Assembly: GCF_030817835.1 (NCBI RefSeq)
Contig: NZ_JAUSZR010000001.1
Span: 3,782,001 to 3,846,000 of the forward strand
DNA length: 64,000 nt
From: Pseudarthrobacter sp. W1I19
Lineage (GTDB): Bacteria > Actinomycetota > Actinomycetes > Actinomycetales > Micrococcaceae
Direction of reading: 5' to 3'
Each line of letters begins with the position of its first letter. The stretch's first letter is position 1. The translations under genes were made by a program, and so were the position numbers. The notes under the pieces are model-generated. The model saw only the letters and a list, made by a program, of their open reading frames with translations, ran no database searches and was not told where the DNA came from. This document shows positions 19,078 through 28,057 of this stretch, piece by piece.

Positions 19078-19617
19078 ATGAACGTGCGCACACCTGACCC
19101 GAATCCCGGCTGGCTCTCCGAAGAAGACCTTTTTGAGGCGCGCGGGCGGCTGCCCATGGTGTACGTGGAGGCTGTGCCGGTCCGGCTCGATCCGCTGGGT
19201 TTCGTCAACGAAGTGGGAACCCTGCTCCAGGCCGACGAGGACGGCACCATGGTCCGTTCGCTGGTGTCCGGGCGCGTCATCTACCGCGAAACCATCCGGG
19301 CAGCCCTTCTCCGGCACATGGAAAAGGACCTTGGCCCGCTGGCGTTCCCGCAGCTGCCCATCAGCCCCGTTCCCTTCACGGTGGCGGAGTACTTTCCTGC
19401 CCCGTCCCAGACCGGCTTCACCGATGAGCGGCAACACGCCGTGTCCCTGGCCTACGTCATCCCGGTGACGGGCGAATGCGAACCGCGCCAGGACGCCCTG
19501 GAGCTGACCTGGATGACCCCCGCGGAAGTCCTGAGCCCCGGCGTTCAGATGGAGTTCACCGGCGGGCGCGGCGGCCTGATCCGGCAGGCGCTGGCCTTCG
19601 CGGGCGTAGGGTTCTGA
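19078..19617 (+). CDS. NUDIX-like hydrolase family protein (DUF4916 type)
   Basis: A 179-residue protein that resembles the actinobacterial NUDIX-related DUF4916 family: PGWLSEEDLFEARGRLPMVYVEAVPVR at the N terminus (trimmed), RETIRAALLRHMEKDLGPLAFP in place of a NUDIX box helix, and ELTWMTPAEVLS near the end. The classical NUDIX box GX5EX7REUXEEXGU is degenerate, so catalysis is doubtful. The start has TAGAAC six bases upstream, near the leaderless motif. Function unknown. Confidence 0.7.
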   Translation: MNVRTPDPNPGWLSEEDLFEARGRLPMVYVEAVPVRLDPLGFVNEVGTLLQADEDGTMVRSLVSGRVIYRETIRAALLRHMEKDLGPLAFPQLPISPVPFTVAEYFPAPSQTGFTDERQHAVSLAYVIPVTGECEPRQDALELTWMTPAEVLSPGVQMEFTGGRGGLIRQALAFAGVGF

Positions 19618-19704
19618 CACCCTCGGCAGCACCCGGCGTCCCCGACTTCCGGTGCCCTCCTTTGTAGACTGTAGGGCGGACCGCAAGAGAACTTAAGGAC
19701 TCCC

Positions 19705-20739
19705 ATGACCGAAACACCAGCCGCCCGGAACTACAGCGAACAGCAGGCTGGATCTCTGACCACCGGCAGCCACATCCTGCTGCCGGACGGTGAGCGGACA
19801 GCGGAAATCCGCCAGGTTGAGCTTGAGCAGGACGATTTCGGCGCGCCCGCGCTGGTCCTCGCCAGCCTGTCCGGCGGAGGCACCTTGCGCATCGCCGTGG
19901 GCACGTCGGTGACGGTGGTGGACGCAGTGCTCGACGGCGTCACCCAGCTTCCGCTGCAGGCCATCCCCGCCGGGGTGGCCGGCACCGCCGGGGAAACGGG
20001 ACCCGTTAAGGAGGCCGGGCTGAAGCAGCCCGGCGGAGAGCCGGCTGGGGCACCTGCGGCTCCCGCCGTCGTCGTGCCACCCCTGCCTGCCGTCCCGCCG
20101 GCGGCCACCGGCCCAGGCGAGGAGGAACTGGCCCTGATCCCGGCGCCGAAGGGGACGCCGGAATCTGTGGTGGAAGCCGCGGCCGAAGCCCACCCGGATG
20201 CGGAAGGCGTGCTGCTGCTGGCCGACCGGCTGGCGAAGGGGGTCAACTTCAAGTCCGGCAGCTGCCTGAAAGACCTTAGCGACCTCGCCCACGAGCTCTT
20301 CATCACCCTCAAGGATGCGGACGGTTCCCTGGCCGTCGCGGACCTGCTCAACGTCCTGCCTTATGACGGGAACCCGGGCCGGTGGGCCTCCGTGGAAGCC
20401 TCCTTGGCTCTGTCCAGCTACATCTGCCGGCAGAACGGCCAGGAAGCGCGGGCCGAGGTCTACGAAAAGCTGCTCCGCACCCCGGAAAACCAGGAAACGG
20501 ACCCCTTCAAGGCCCGGATGGCCGCCAAGGTGCGGCAGCGCTCGCTCAACGAGCCCAACCTGTATGACAAGGAAATTTTCCGGTCCATCGATAACGCCAA
20601 CCACGATGCAGAGCGCGAATGGCGGCTGCTGCGGCTCGAATCCCTGTTGTTCCTGCGGGCACACGGAGGTTCGGAGACCATCCTGCCCGGAGAGCTCGAG
20701 CGCCGCATCAGCAACGAACTTGAGGCCGTCCGCTCCTGA
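19705..20739 (+). CDS. Uncharacterised protein with two regions and a Pro/Ala linker
   Basis: A 344-residue protein I cannot assign to a named family. Residues about 1-90 look like a small beta-rich domain (SHILLPDGERTAEIRQVELEQDD). A Pro/Ala/Gly-rich linker follows (about 105-150). The rest is mostly helical and Leu-rich with a conserved-looking acidic end (LPGELERRISNELEAVRS). AAGGA stands before the ATG. No signal peptide or membrane segment. TAGACT at 19663-19668 may be the -10 box. It is co-directional with the SRPBCC gene. Confidence 0.7.
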   Translation: MTETPAARNYSEQQAGSLTTGSHILLPDGERTAEIRQVELEQDDFGAPALVLASLSGGGTLRIAVGTSVTVVDAVLDGVTQLPLQAIPAGVAGTAGETGPVKEAGLKQPGGEPAGAPAAPAVVVPPLPAVPPAATGPGEEELALIPAPKGTPESVVEAAAEAHPDAEGVLLLADRLAKGVNFKSGSCLKDLSDLAHELFITLKDADGSLAVADLLNVLPYDGNPGRWASVEASLALSSYICRQNGQEARAEVYEKLLRTPENQETDPFKARMAAKVRQRSLNEPNLYDKEIFRSIDNANHDAEREWRLLRLESLLFLRAHGGSETILPGELERRISNELEAVRS

Positions 20740-20799
20740 ACTCCAGGGTGGACAAATACCCCCTACCCGGCGTCGGGCAGGGATTGTACATTCGGGGCT

Positions 20800-21525
20800 A
20801 TGACTAACAATCTGAGCGTTGTGATCAATGCTGACGCGCCGCAGGTCTGGACGATGCTGCGCGAACCGTCCAAGGTGGCCCAATGGCACGGCTGGCAGGC
20901 CGAGGACCTGGACGCCGAGATCAAGCAGATCTACTTCTCAGGGGACGAGGAGGAGTCGCCGGACCACACCAGCTTCACAGTGCACGGCGGCGACGTCTTC
21001 GAGCTCCACCCGGAGCCGAACGGGACGCGCGTCAGCATCACCCGGGCAGCGCTGGACCATAATTCGGAATGGGCCGCCTGGGATGAAGACATCACCCAAG
21101 GTTGGCTGACCTTCCTGCAGCAGCTCCGCTTTGCCCTCGAACGCCATCCACACGGCAAGCGCCATACCCTGTTCCTCCAGGTGCCCGGCGGCCCGGGTTC
21201 GGCGGTCGAAAAACTCGGCCTTTCGGACGTTCCTGCCCCGGGCAAGGAGTACACGCTGACCTTGCCCACCGGCGAGGAGATCTCCGGGAAGGTCTGGTAC
21301 CGGAGCAACCACCAGGTGGGGCTCACCGTCCACAGCTACGCGGAGCATGGCGACGGCCTGTTGATTGTGGCCGACCAGCCAAAGATTGCCGATGTCCGGC
21401 CCGAGGGCGGCTCGCTGGTCATTATTTCCACCTACGACCTGGGCGCGGCCAGGGTCGATGCGATCCGCTCGTCCTGGGACTCCTGGCGGGCTGAGAACTA
21501 CCCCACAGCGGAACCGGTGAGCTGA
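20800..21525 (+). CDS. SRPBCC-domain protein
   Basis: A 241-residue protein whose first 120 residues have the SRPBCC/AHSA1 look: NNLSVVINADAPQVWTMLRE, then WEAW-type end EWAAWDEDITQGWLTFLQQLRFALE. A second region (about 125-241) resembles a partial second START-like copy. The ATG is preceded seven bases by TACATT (20787-20792), the leaderless pattern. Ligand unknown; members act as lipid-like ligand carriers or stress-related proteins. Confidence 0.78.
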   Translation: MTNNLSVVINADAPQVWTMLREPSKVAQWHGWQAEDLDAEIKQIYFSGDEEESPDHTSFTVHGGDVFELHPEPNGTRVSITRAALDHNSEWAAWDEDITQGWLTFLQQLRFALERHPHGKRHTLFLQVPGGPGSAVEKLGLSDVPAPGKEYTLTLPTGEEISGKVWYRSNHQVGLTVHSYAEHGDGLLIVADQPKIADVRPEGGSLVIISTYDLGAARVDAIRSSWDSWRAENYPTAEPVS

Positions 21526-22908
<1,383 letters not shown>

Positions 22909-22943
22909 GCATGCGCCCCCGCCGGTTCCGATATCCTGACCCC

Positions 22944-23693
22944 ATGCCCATAGAGATCCCCGCCGCAGAAGGCACCGCCCAAGCCCAGGTGGCGCGTCCC
23001 TCCACCGGCACCGGCCCCTTTCCCGGCGTCATCCTCTACATGGACGCGTTCGGCCTGCGCCCCCGCATCCAGGACATGGCCCAGCGGGTGGCCGATTGGG
23101 GCTATATCGTCCTGGCACCGAACGTCTTCTACCGCGAAGGCAAGGCTGCCGAGCTCGCTCCCGTAACGGACATGACCACGCCGGAGGGCAGGGAAACCGC
23201 CGGCAAGGCCGCCTTCCCGCGGGTGGGGCGGCTCACTGCGGACAGGGCAGTGGCTGACGTTGACGCGTGGGTCAAGGCGCTCGGCGGGCTCGACGGCGTA
23301 GCGCCGGGTCCGATCGGCGCCTTCGGCTACTGCATGGGAGCCAGGCTGGCCGTCCGCACCGCCACGGCACGGCCGGATGTGGTGGCAGCCTGCGCTGGAT
23401 TCCATGGCGGGGGACTGGCCACCGACGCTCCGGACAGCCCCCACCTCGGACTTGCCCACGCCCGCGCCCGGTTTGTCTTCGGCCACGCCGACCATGACCC
23501 GAGCATGTCTCCCGACGCCGTAGCCCGGCTGGGCGAGGCGCTCCAGTCGGCGGGCCTTGAGGCGTCCAACGAGATCTACCCCGGAGCCTCCCACGGCTAT
23601 TCCATGGCGGACACCTCGGCCTTCCACGCCGAGGCCACGGAGCGTCACTTCCGGGAGCTGCGGGCGCTGCTCGACGCCACCCTCAAGGGCTAG
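22944..23693 (+). CDS. Dienelactone hydrolase family protein
   Basis: A 249-residue alpha/beta hydrolase. The triad is visible: nucleophile Cys in GYCMGAR, Asp in FGHADHD, and His in GASHGYS. Residues TGPFPGVILYMDAFGL form the N-terminal conserved block. ATG at 22944 is preceded six bases by TATCCT, favouring it over an in-frame upstream ATG at 22911. It lies between tgt and the queuosine transporter and ends exactly where the convergent transporter gene ends (TAG next to CTA). Substrate unknown. Confidence 0.88.
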   Translation: MPIEIPAAEGTAQAQVARPSTGTGPFPGVILYMDAFGLRPRIQDMAQRVADWGYIVLAPNVFYREGKAAELAPVTDMTTPEGRETAGKAAFPRVGRLTADRAVADVDAWVKALGGLDGVAPGPIGAFGYCMGARLAVRTATARPDVVAACAGFHGGGLATDAPDSPHLGLAHARARFVFGHADHDPSMSPDAVARLGEALQSAGLEASNEIYPGASHGYSMADTSAFHAEATERHFRELRALLDATLKG

Positions 23694-24410
23694 CTACGCG
23701 CCGTAGCTCGGTTCGCGCTTTTTGACCCAGCCGATCACCAGGGAAGTGACCGGCACAAAAATGAACTCCACCAGGGTCTTGTACACGAAGCCCGCCACCA
23801 CGTAGTTCACGAACGTGCCGAAGTCGGTGATGCCGATGACGGAGGCGGCGATGCTGCAGAAGATCAGGGTGTCCACGAATTCACCGGCACCCGAGGAGCC
23901 CATCAGCCGCGCCCACAGGGACTTCTCGCCGGAGCGGGCCTTCATCTTCACCAGGATCCAGGAGTTGATGGTCTGCCCGGCGAGGAACGCCAGCAGCGAG
24001 GCGAGCACAATCTGGGGAACGGGGCCCAGGGCGCCTTCCAGCGCGGCCTGCTTGGACATTCCGTACTCGTCGTCGAAGCCGGGCAGGGCGATGATCACCC
24101 AGTAGCAGAGGGACGCGAAGACGGACAGCGCGAAGGCGGTGAAGATAGCTTTGCGGGCCACCTTGAAGCCGTAGACCTCGCTGATGACGTCGCCCAGGAT
24201 GTATGCCAGCGGGAACAGGAAGAAGCCGCCGTCGGTAATGATGGGGCCGATCGCCACACCCTTCGACGCACCGATGTTGGACAGGATCAGCACCACGGCC
24301 ATCACCGCCAGCATGATCCCGAAGTAGGGGGAACCGATGGAAGCGAACCTTGCGCCGCTGCCGGCATGAGCGGTTTGGGGCACGGCGTTCTGGCCTGGGG
24401 CTGGGGGCAT
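23694..24410 (-). CDS. yhhQ: Queuosine precursor transporter (YhhQ/VUT family)
   Basis: A 238-residue integral membrane protein with about six hydrophobic segments. Family hallmarks: ASKGVAIGPIITDGGFFLFPLAY (trimmed), a short acidic ILGDVISEVYGF motif, and a FLAGQTINSWILVKMK helix, then GEFVDTLIFC. YhhQ proteins import preQ0/preQ1 in bacteria that salvage queuosine precursors (established for E. coli). With tgt nearby and no queCDEF genes in the window, salvage is the likely role. No recognisable preQ1 riboswitch upstream. Confidence 0.88.
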   Translation of the reverse strand: MPPAPGQNAVPQTAHAGSGARFASIGSPYFGIMLAVMAVVLILSNIGASKGVAIGPIITDGGFFLFPLAYILGDVISEVYGFKVARKAIFTAFALSVFASLCYWVIIALPGFDDEYGMSKQAALEGALGPVPQIVLASLLAFLAGQTINSWILVKMKARSGEKSLWARLMGSSGAGEFVDTLIFCSIAASVIGITDFGTFVNYVVAGFVYKTLVEFIFVPVTSLVIGWVKKREPSYGA

Positions 24411-24570
24411 GGGGATTCCGTTCGTAGTGGTTCGCTCGGGGCCCGGGAATGAATGGGGCGGCCGGCTGTATTAGCACTGTCCGCCCCATTGTCCCATTGA
24501 ACGGGCCCTGCTCAAGGCGCTGTTCAGACAAACAAAGCCGGCGGCCGACGGCGGATGGCAGGATGGTGCC

Positions 24571-25428
24571 ATGACTTCCGTTTCCACCGATGTCCAGTCC
24601 CCCGCAGCCGCTCCCGCCGTCGTCCTGACGATCGCGGGCTCCGAAGCCACCGGCGGTGCCGGCGCGCAGGCCGACCTGAAGACCTTCCAGGAGCTGGGGG
24701 TCTTTGGCATTGCCAACCTGACCTGCATCGTGTCCTTCAACCCGAACGACAGCTGGAACCACCGCTTCGTGCCGGTGGACCAGCAGGTGATCGCCGACCA
24801 GCTGGAGGCGACGACGGCGGCGTACGGCGCGTCGTCGGGCGCGCCGTCCGTGCTGGACACCGTGAAGATCGGCATGCTGGGCAGCCCGGCCACCATCAGC
24901 ACTGTGGCGGGCGCCCTCGCGGGCGGCCGGTTCCGCACTGTGGTGCTGGACCCGGTGCTGATCTGCAAGGGCCAGGAGCCGGGACACGCCCTGGACACCG
25001 ACCAGGCGCTGAAGGCGCAGATCCTTCCGCTGGCCACCTTCGTGACGCCCAACCACTTCGAGGCGGAATCCCTCTCCGGCCTGGAAATCACGGACGTGGA
25101 GTCCCTGAAGGCAGCAGCCGTCCGCATCCACGAGCTCAGCGGCGCCGCAGTGCTCGCCAAGGGCGGGGTGCGGCTGGAAGGCCCGGACGCCGTCGACGTT
25201 TTCTATGACGGTGAAACCCTTGAAGTGCTGCGCGCCGAGAAGGTGGGCGAGGTGGCGGTGTCCGGCGCAGGGTGCTCCCTTGCTGCCGCGGTCACCGCCG
25301 AACTGGCCAAAGGCGCGGCGCCGCTGGAGGCGGCACGGACAGCGAAAGCGTTTGTCACCGCCGGGATCCGGAACCGCGTGGCCTCGGGCGCGCCGTTCGA
25401 TGCCCTGTGGCAGGGCGGACCGCGCTAG
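24571..25428 (+). CDS. pdxK: Pyridoxine/pyridoxal/pyridoxamine kinase
   Basis: A 285-residue ribokinase-fold kinase of the ThiD-like PdxK group. AGSEATGGAGAQADLKTFQE is the N-terminal block; the FNPNDSWNHRFVPVD segment matches Bacillus PdxK rather than true HMP kinases; VKIGMLGSP, DPVLICKG and the catalytic loop VSGAGCSLAAA follow. It makes pyridoxal phosphate in vitamin B6 salvage (EC 2.7.1.35). CAGGAT six bases before the ATG fits leaderless expression. HMP kinase activity cannot be ruled out. Confidence 0.85.
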   Translation: MTSVSTDVQSPAAAPAVVLTIAGSEATGGAGAQADLKTFQELGVFGIANLTCIVSFNPNDSWNHRFVPVDQQVIADQLEATTAAYGASSGAPSVLDTVKIGMLGSPATISTVAGALAGGRFRTVVLDPVLICKGQEPGHALDTDQALKAQILPLATFVTPNHFEAESLSGLEITDVESLKAAAVRIHELSGAAVLAKGGVRLEGPDAVDVFYDGETLEVLRAEKVGEVAVSGAGCSLAAAVTAELAKGAAPLEAARTAKAFVTAGIRNRVASGAPFDALWQGGPR

Positions 25429-25441
25429 CTTCCCCGCTCCC

Positions 25442-26050
25442 TTACGGCCGGGCTGCAGCCACCGGAGCTTCGTCCAGGAGGGCTTCGGCGATGAGCGTGG
25501 CAGTCCGGGCGATGAAGGCCCGACGGCGTTCCAGCCGGTCCGGTGCGGCGCCAGCCAGTAGTTCGTCGATCTGCGGCAGCACCGGCCAGCCGTCGCAGAG
25601 CGTCACGATGGTAATAACAAGGTCCGCGGCGTCGGTCCGGTCGACGCCCGGCAGGACGCGGAGCATCTGGTCCACCTTGGCGGCACAATGGTCTGCCCGG
25701 GTGGCACGGTCCACGGTGTTGCGGCCGCGCTCCAGACCTTCCCAGAACAGCAGCCGCGCCAGAGCACTGTCCTTGGTGTGACGGTCAAAGAGCCTCGCGG
25801 CGTACTCTCCCACGGCCGCAGCGCCGTGCCCCTCGATGGGAACCTCGGTCATCACCCGGACCAGTTCCGCGGCCAGGACGGCATCAAAAAGATCATCCTT
25901 CTTGCCGAAGTACTGGTAGATACGCTCCTTGTTTACGCCGGCGGCGGCCGCGATCCGGTCTACCCTGGCACCGGCCAGGCCTTTCTCGCTGAATTCCTCG
26001 GTGGCAGCAGCCAGCAGCAGCGCTTTGGTGCGTTCAGTGTCCCAGGCCAT
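25442..26050 (-). CDS. TetR family transcriptional regulator
   Basis: A 202-residue repressor. The N-terminal HTH is clear: ALLLAAATEEFSEKGLAGAR, then RIAAAAGVNKERIYQYFGKKDDLF. The start has TAGAAT (complement of 26057-26062) six bases upstream, so it is likely leaderless. It is divergent from a small membrane-protein gene, and two matching palindromes lie between them (26072-26085, 26127-26140), so autoregulation plus control of the neighbour is likely. Ligand unknown. Confidence 0.92.
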   Translation of the reverse strand: MAWDTERTKALLLAAATEEFSEKGLAGARVDRIAAAAGVNKERIYQYFGKKDDLFDAVLAAELVRVMTEVPIEGHGAAAVGEYAARLFDRHTKDSALARLLFWEGLERGRNTVDRATRADHCAAKVDQMLRVLPGVDRTDAADLVITIVTLCDGWPVLPQIDELLAGAAPDRLERRRAFIARTATLIAEALLDEAPVAAARP

Positions 26051-26071
26051 AACAACATTCTACGCCGATTC

Positions 26072-26085
26072 CAACTAAGTAGTTG
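26072..26085. promoter_or_regulatory. TetR operator 1
   Basis: CAACTA-AG-TAGTTG is a perfect 6-bp palindrome with a 2-bp centre, located next to the -10 box of the tetR gene. The same sequence, less symmetric, recurs inverted at 26127-26140. A short AT-rich palindrome duplicated in a divergent promoter beside a TetR gene is the usual operator layout. Confidence 0.75.
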
Positions 26086-26126
26086 CAGTTTGCCCGGCAG
26101 AGGTCTACTGTCGATTCAAGCAAAAG

Positions 26127-26140
26127 CAACCGTTTAGTTG
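26127..26140. promoter_or_regulatory. TetR operator 2
   Basis: CAACCGTTTAGTTG keeps 4 of 6 arm pairs and shares the longer context GCAACnnnTTAGTTGG with the inverse of operator 1. It overlaps the ribosome-binding region of the small membrane-protein gene, so occupancy would block that gene. Confidence 0.65.
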
Positions 26141-26149
26141 GAGATTCCC

Positions 26150-26449
26150 GTGAACAACAGCGCCGCTCCCGCCGCCGTCACTGCAGCAGCCGCTTCCCCG
26201 TCCGTCCCGGCTGCTCCCCCCGCGCCATCCATCCACGTGCGGGCAGTCATCACGTGGCTGGCAATCTTTCCCCTCGTGGCCGTGGGCATGGTGTTGACCG
26301 CACCGCTGACGGAAAGCTGGCACCCCGTCCTCCGGGCCCTGGCCCTCACGCTGGTGGTTGTCCCGGCGGCCGTGTACGTGGTGCTGCCGCGGCTGTTCGC
26401 GGCGTACGGCGCGATCGTGCGCCGCGCTGCTGCAAAATCCGGGAGCTAA
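26150..26449 (+). CDS. Small two-helix membrane protein under TetR control
   Basis: A 99-residue protein from the GTG at 26150, chosen because GGAG lies six bases before it; a TTG at 26138 would overlap the operator. After an Ala/Pro-rich head there are two hydrophobic segments (VITWLAIFPLVAVGMVL and LALTLVVVPAAVYVVL), with a basic end. It is divergent from the TetR gene with shared operators. No enzyme motif. It may be a small transporter-accessory or stress membrane protein; the function is not known. Confidence 0.75.
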   Translation: MNNSAAPAAVTAAAASPSVPAAPPAPSIHVRAVITWLAIFPLVAVGMVLTAPLTESWHPVLRALALTLVVVPAAVYVVLPRLFAAYGAIVRRAAAKSGS

Positions 26450-26471
26450 GCCGCACAGGCCCGGCGCCCGA

Positions 26472-27749
26472 TCAGCCTCGCAGCCACCAGCGCGGGTCGG
26501 TGACCTTTCCCATAAAGAGTGGCAGGCCAGTCTCCGTGTGCACGATCTGGTAGTGGAACGGCCGGTCGAAGGTGATGGATTTTTCGGGCTGGGCCCGGCC
26601 ACTGACCGCCATCCCGTTGATCTGGGTGACGGCCGCCGCCACCGTTCCCTTTTCCGCGACGGTAATGTTGGCATCCTGCGCAGCCTGGGTGAGCATCAGG
26701 CCCGGTTGAATGGCATTGAAATCGGAAGTAGTTTCCAGGGTTTTGCGGAGGCCCATTTGCCCGAGCACTTCGCGCAGATCAAAGCTGCTGTTGTGGTCCC
26801 ACGTGGGCAGTGCGATGTCCACCATGCCGGGATCTGCTGCCTCCAGGGCATCTGCCACCCCGGCCAACAGGTCCGCCTTGATGGCGGCAGCACCGCCGTC
26901 TGAACCCCTCGCGGGAAGCACCAGCCGCATCACAAACCCTTCGCCATACGGCAGGTCCACCGCCTGCCAGCCGGCGCCGTCCGCGTACGCCATGTACTGC
27001 GCGCCATGCATCATGGGCACGCTGGCGGTTCCCTGCGGCGTTTCGAACGGCCGGTCCGACGTAGCCTCGGCACTGAACGGGGCCTCCCAGGCGCCGGCAA
27101 AATATACAGAGTTCAGGAGGCTGAAAGTGTTTTTCGGGTCGTACCGGGCGGGCGCCTTCTCAACCCGGCCGCCGGTATTCCTGTTGACCCAGGCGTCCAT
27201 GGCCGGCTTCGTGGCTGCCTCGTCAGTGAAGTCCACCGGGTACACGCCCGTTCCGTAGAACTGCGCGAGGGTCTTCAGGTAGTTCTCCCCCGTGGGAACG
27301 CTCCGGTCCACAAACAACCCGTTCGCGGCGTGCATCAGGGGCTTGGCGGGCGGGTTCTCCTCATCCACTGAGCCGGGGTCGCCGTCGTACTCCTCCAGGG
27401 AGGCGAGCAACGCGTTCATGGCCTCGTCCCGGCCGCCGGCCGGGAGGCCGAGCACGGCATCAATCTCCGCGGCAGCCTCCCCGGTTGCGCCCGCACGAAG
27501 CATAGCCAGGGCAATCAGCAGGCTGCCGGGCGACGCAACCACGTTGCCCTCTCCCCCGCTGGCCAGGAGGGTATCCCCCAGCACGAAGGCGGAATTCCGG
27601 AAACTGATCAGCTCATCACTGAAGGCCGCGCTGTCCACCGCAACCCGCTCCACGCCGTCTGCCGTGAGCAACTGCGGTGGCGCCGGTGCAGCACACCCCG
27701 CCATGGCCAGTACGGCGCCGAACGCCATTGCCCGCTGGAAATGCTTCAC
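26472..27749 (-). CDS. Serpin lipoprotein (serine/cysteine protease inhibitor)
   Basis: A 425-residue serpin. The GTG at 27749, with GGGGGAGG seven bases upstream, gives a short lipoprotein signal with MAGC lipobox (Cys19); a longer frame exists but has no signal. Core serpin blocks are present: NVVASPGSLLIALAMLRAGA, NSVYFAGAWEAPF, and DRPFHYQIVHTETGLPLFMGKV. The reactive-loop hinge EKGTVAAAVT keeps the small residues typical of inhibitory serpins; counting from P17 puts P1-P1' near Val-Ser in GMAVSG, suggesting an elastase-like target. Tethered outside the membrane, it would guard against foreign or self proteases. Confidence 0.9.
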   Translation of the reverse strand: MKHFQRAMAFGAVLAMAGCAAPAPPQLLTADGVERVAVDSAAFSDELISFRNSAFVLGDTLLASGGEGNVVASPGSLLIALAMLRAGATGEAAAEIDAVLGLPAGGRDEAMNALLASLEEYDGDPGSVDEENPPAKPLMHAANGLFVDRSVPTGENYLKTLAQFYGTGVYPVDFTDEAATKPAMDAWVNRNTGGRVEKAPARYDPKNTFSLLNSVYFAGAWEAPFSAEATSDRPFETPQGTASVPMMHGAQYMAYADGAGWQAVDLPYGEGFVMRLVLPARGSDGGAAAIKADLLAGVADALEAADPGMVDIALPTWDHNSSFDLREVLGQMGLRKTLETTSDFNAIQPGLMLTQAAQDANITVAEKGTVAAAVTQINGMAVSGRAQPEKSITFDRPFHYQIVHTETGLPLFMGKVTDPRWWLRG

Positions 27750-27881
27750 GGCTGTTGCCTCCCCCGGCGTCACCAGGCGGAAGCCCGCCTGCTTCCAGTG
27801 AAACAGCGACGCCGGCAACGGACCATGCCGGTAGGGTCACGCTTTGCACTCATTTAGGTCTCGCCACCCGCAGCGTCCCCA

Positions 27882-27990
27882 CAGGACGCTCTATCACCTA
27901 ACGCGGGAAAACCCGGAACGCTCCATCACTTTCCTGAAGAGAGTGATAGAGCGTTCGGGTATTTCCTGCAGGAACTGATAGAGCGTCCTG
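27882..27990. repeat. Nested double-palindrome intergenic element, copy A
   Basis: Outer arms CAGGACGCTCTATCA (27882-27896) and TGATAGAGCGTCCTG (27976-27990) are exact inverses. Inside them GAACGCTCCATCACT (27916-27930) pairs with AGTGATAGAGCGTTC (27942-27956) with one mismatch. The unit GACGCTCT-TCAC thus occurs four times, two per strand. The same architecture is found at 38715-38817. It lies between serpin and MHS symporter genes. Confidence 0.85.
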
Positions 27991-28057
27991 CTGTGGTGGG
28001 CGTACGACGGCGGGCGGCCACCCGCCGTCGTACCCTCCTTTGTTCCTTCTGCCGGCG

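Noticed and set aside
24411..24480. Possible preQ1 riboswitch upstream of the queuosine transporter
   Set aside because: No C-rich loop with the A-rich tail of preQ1-I, and no structure matching preQ1-II, could be seen by eye.
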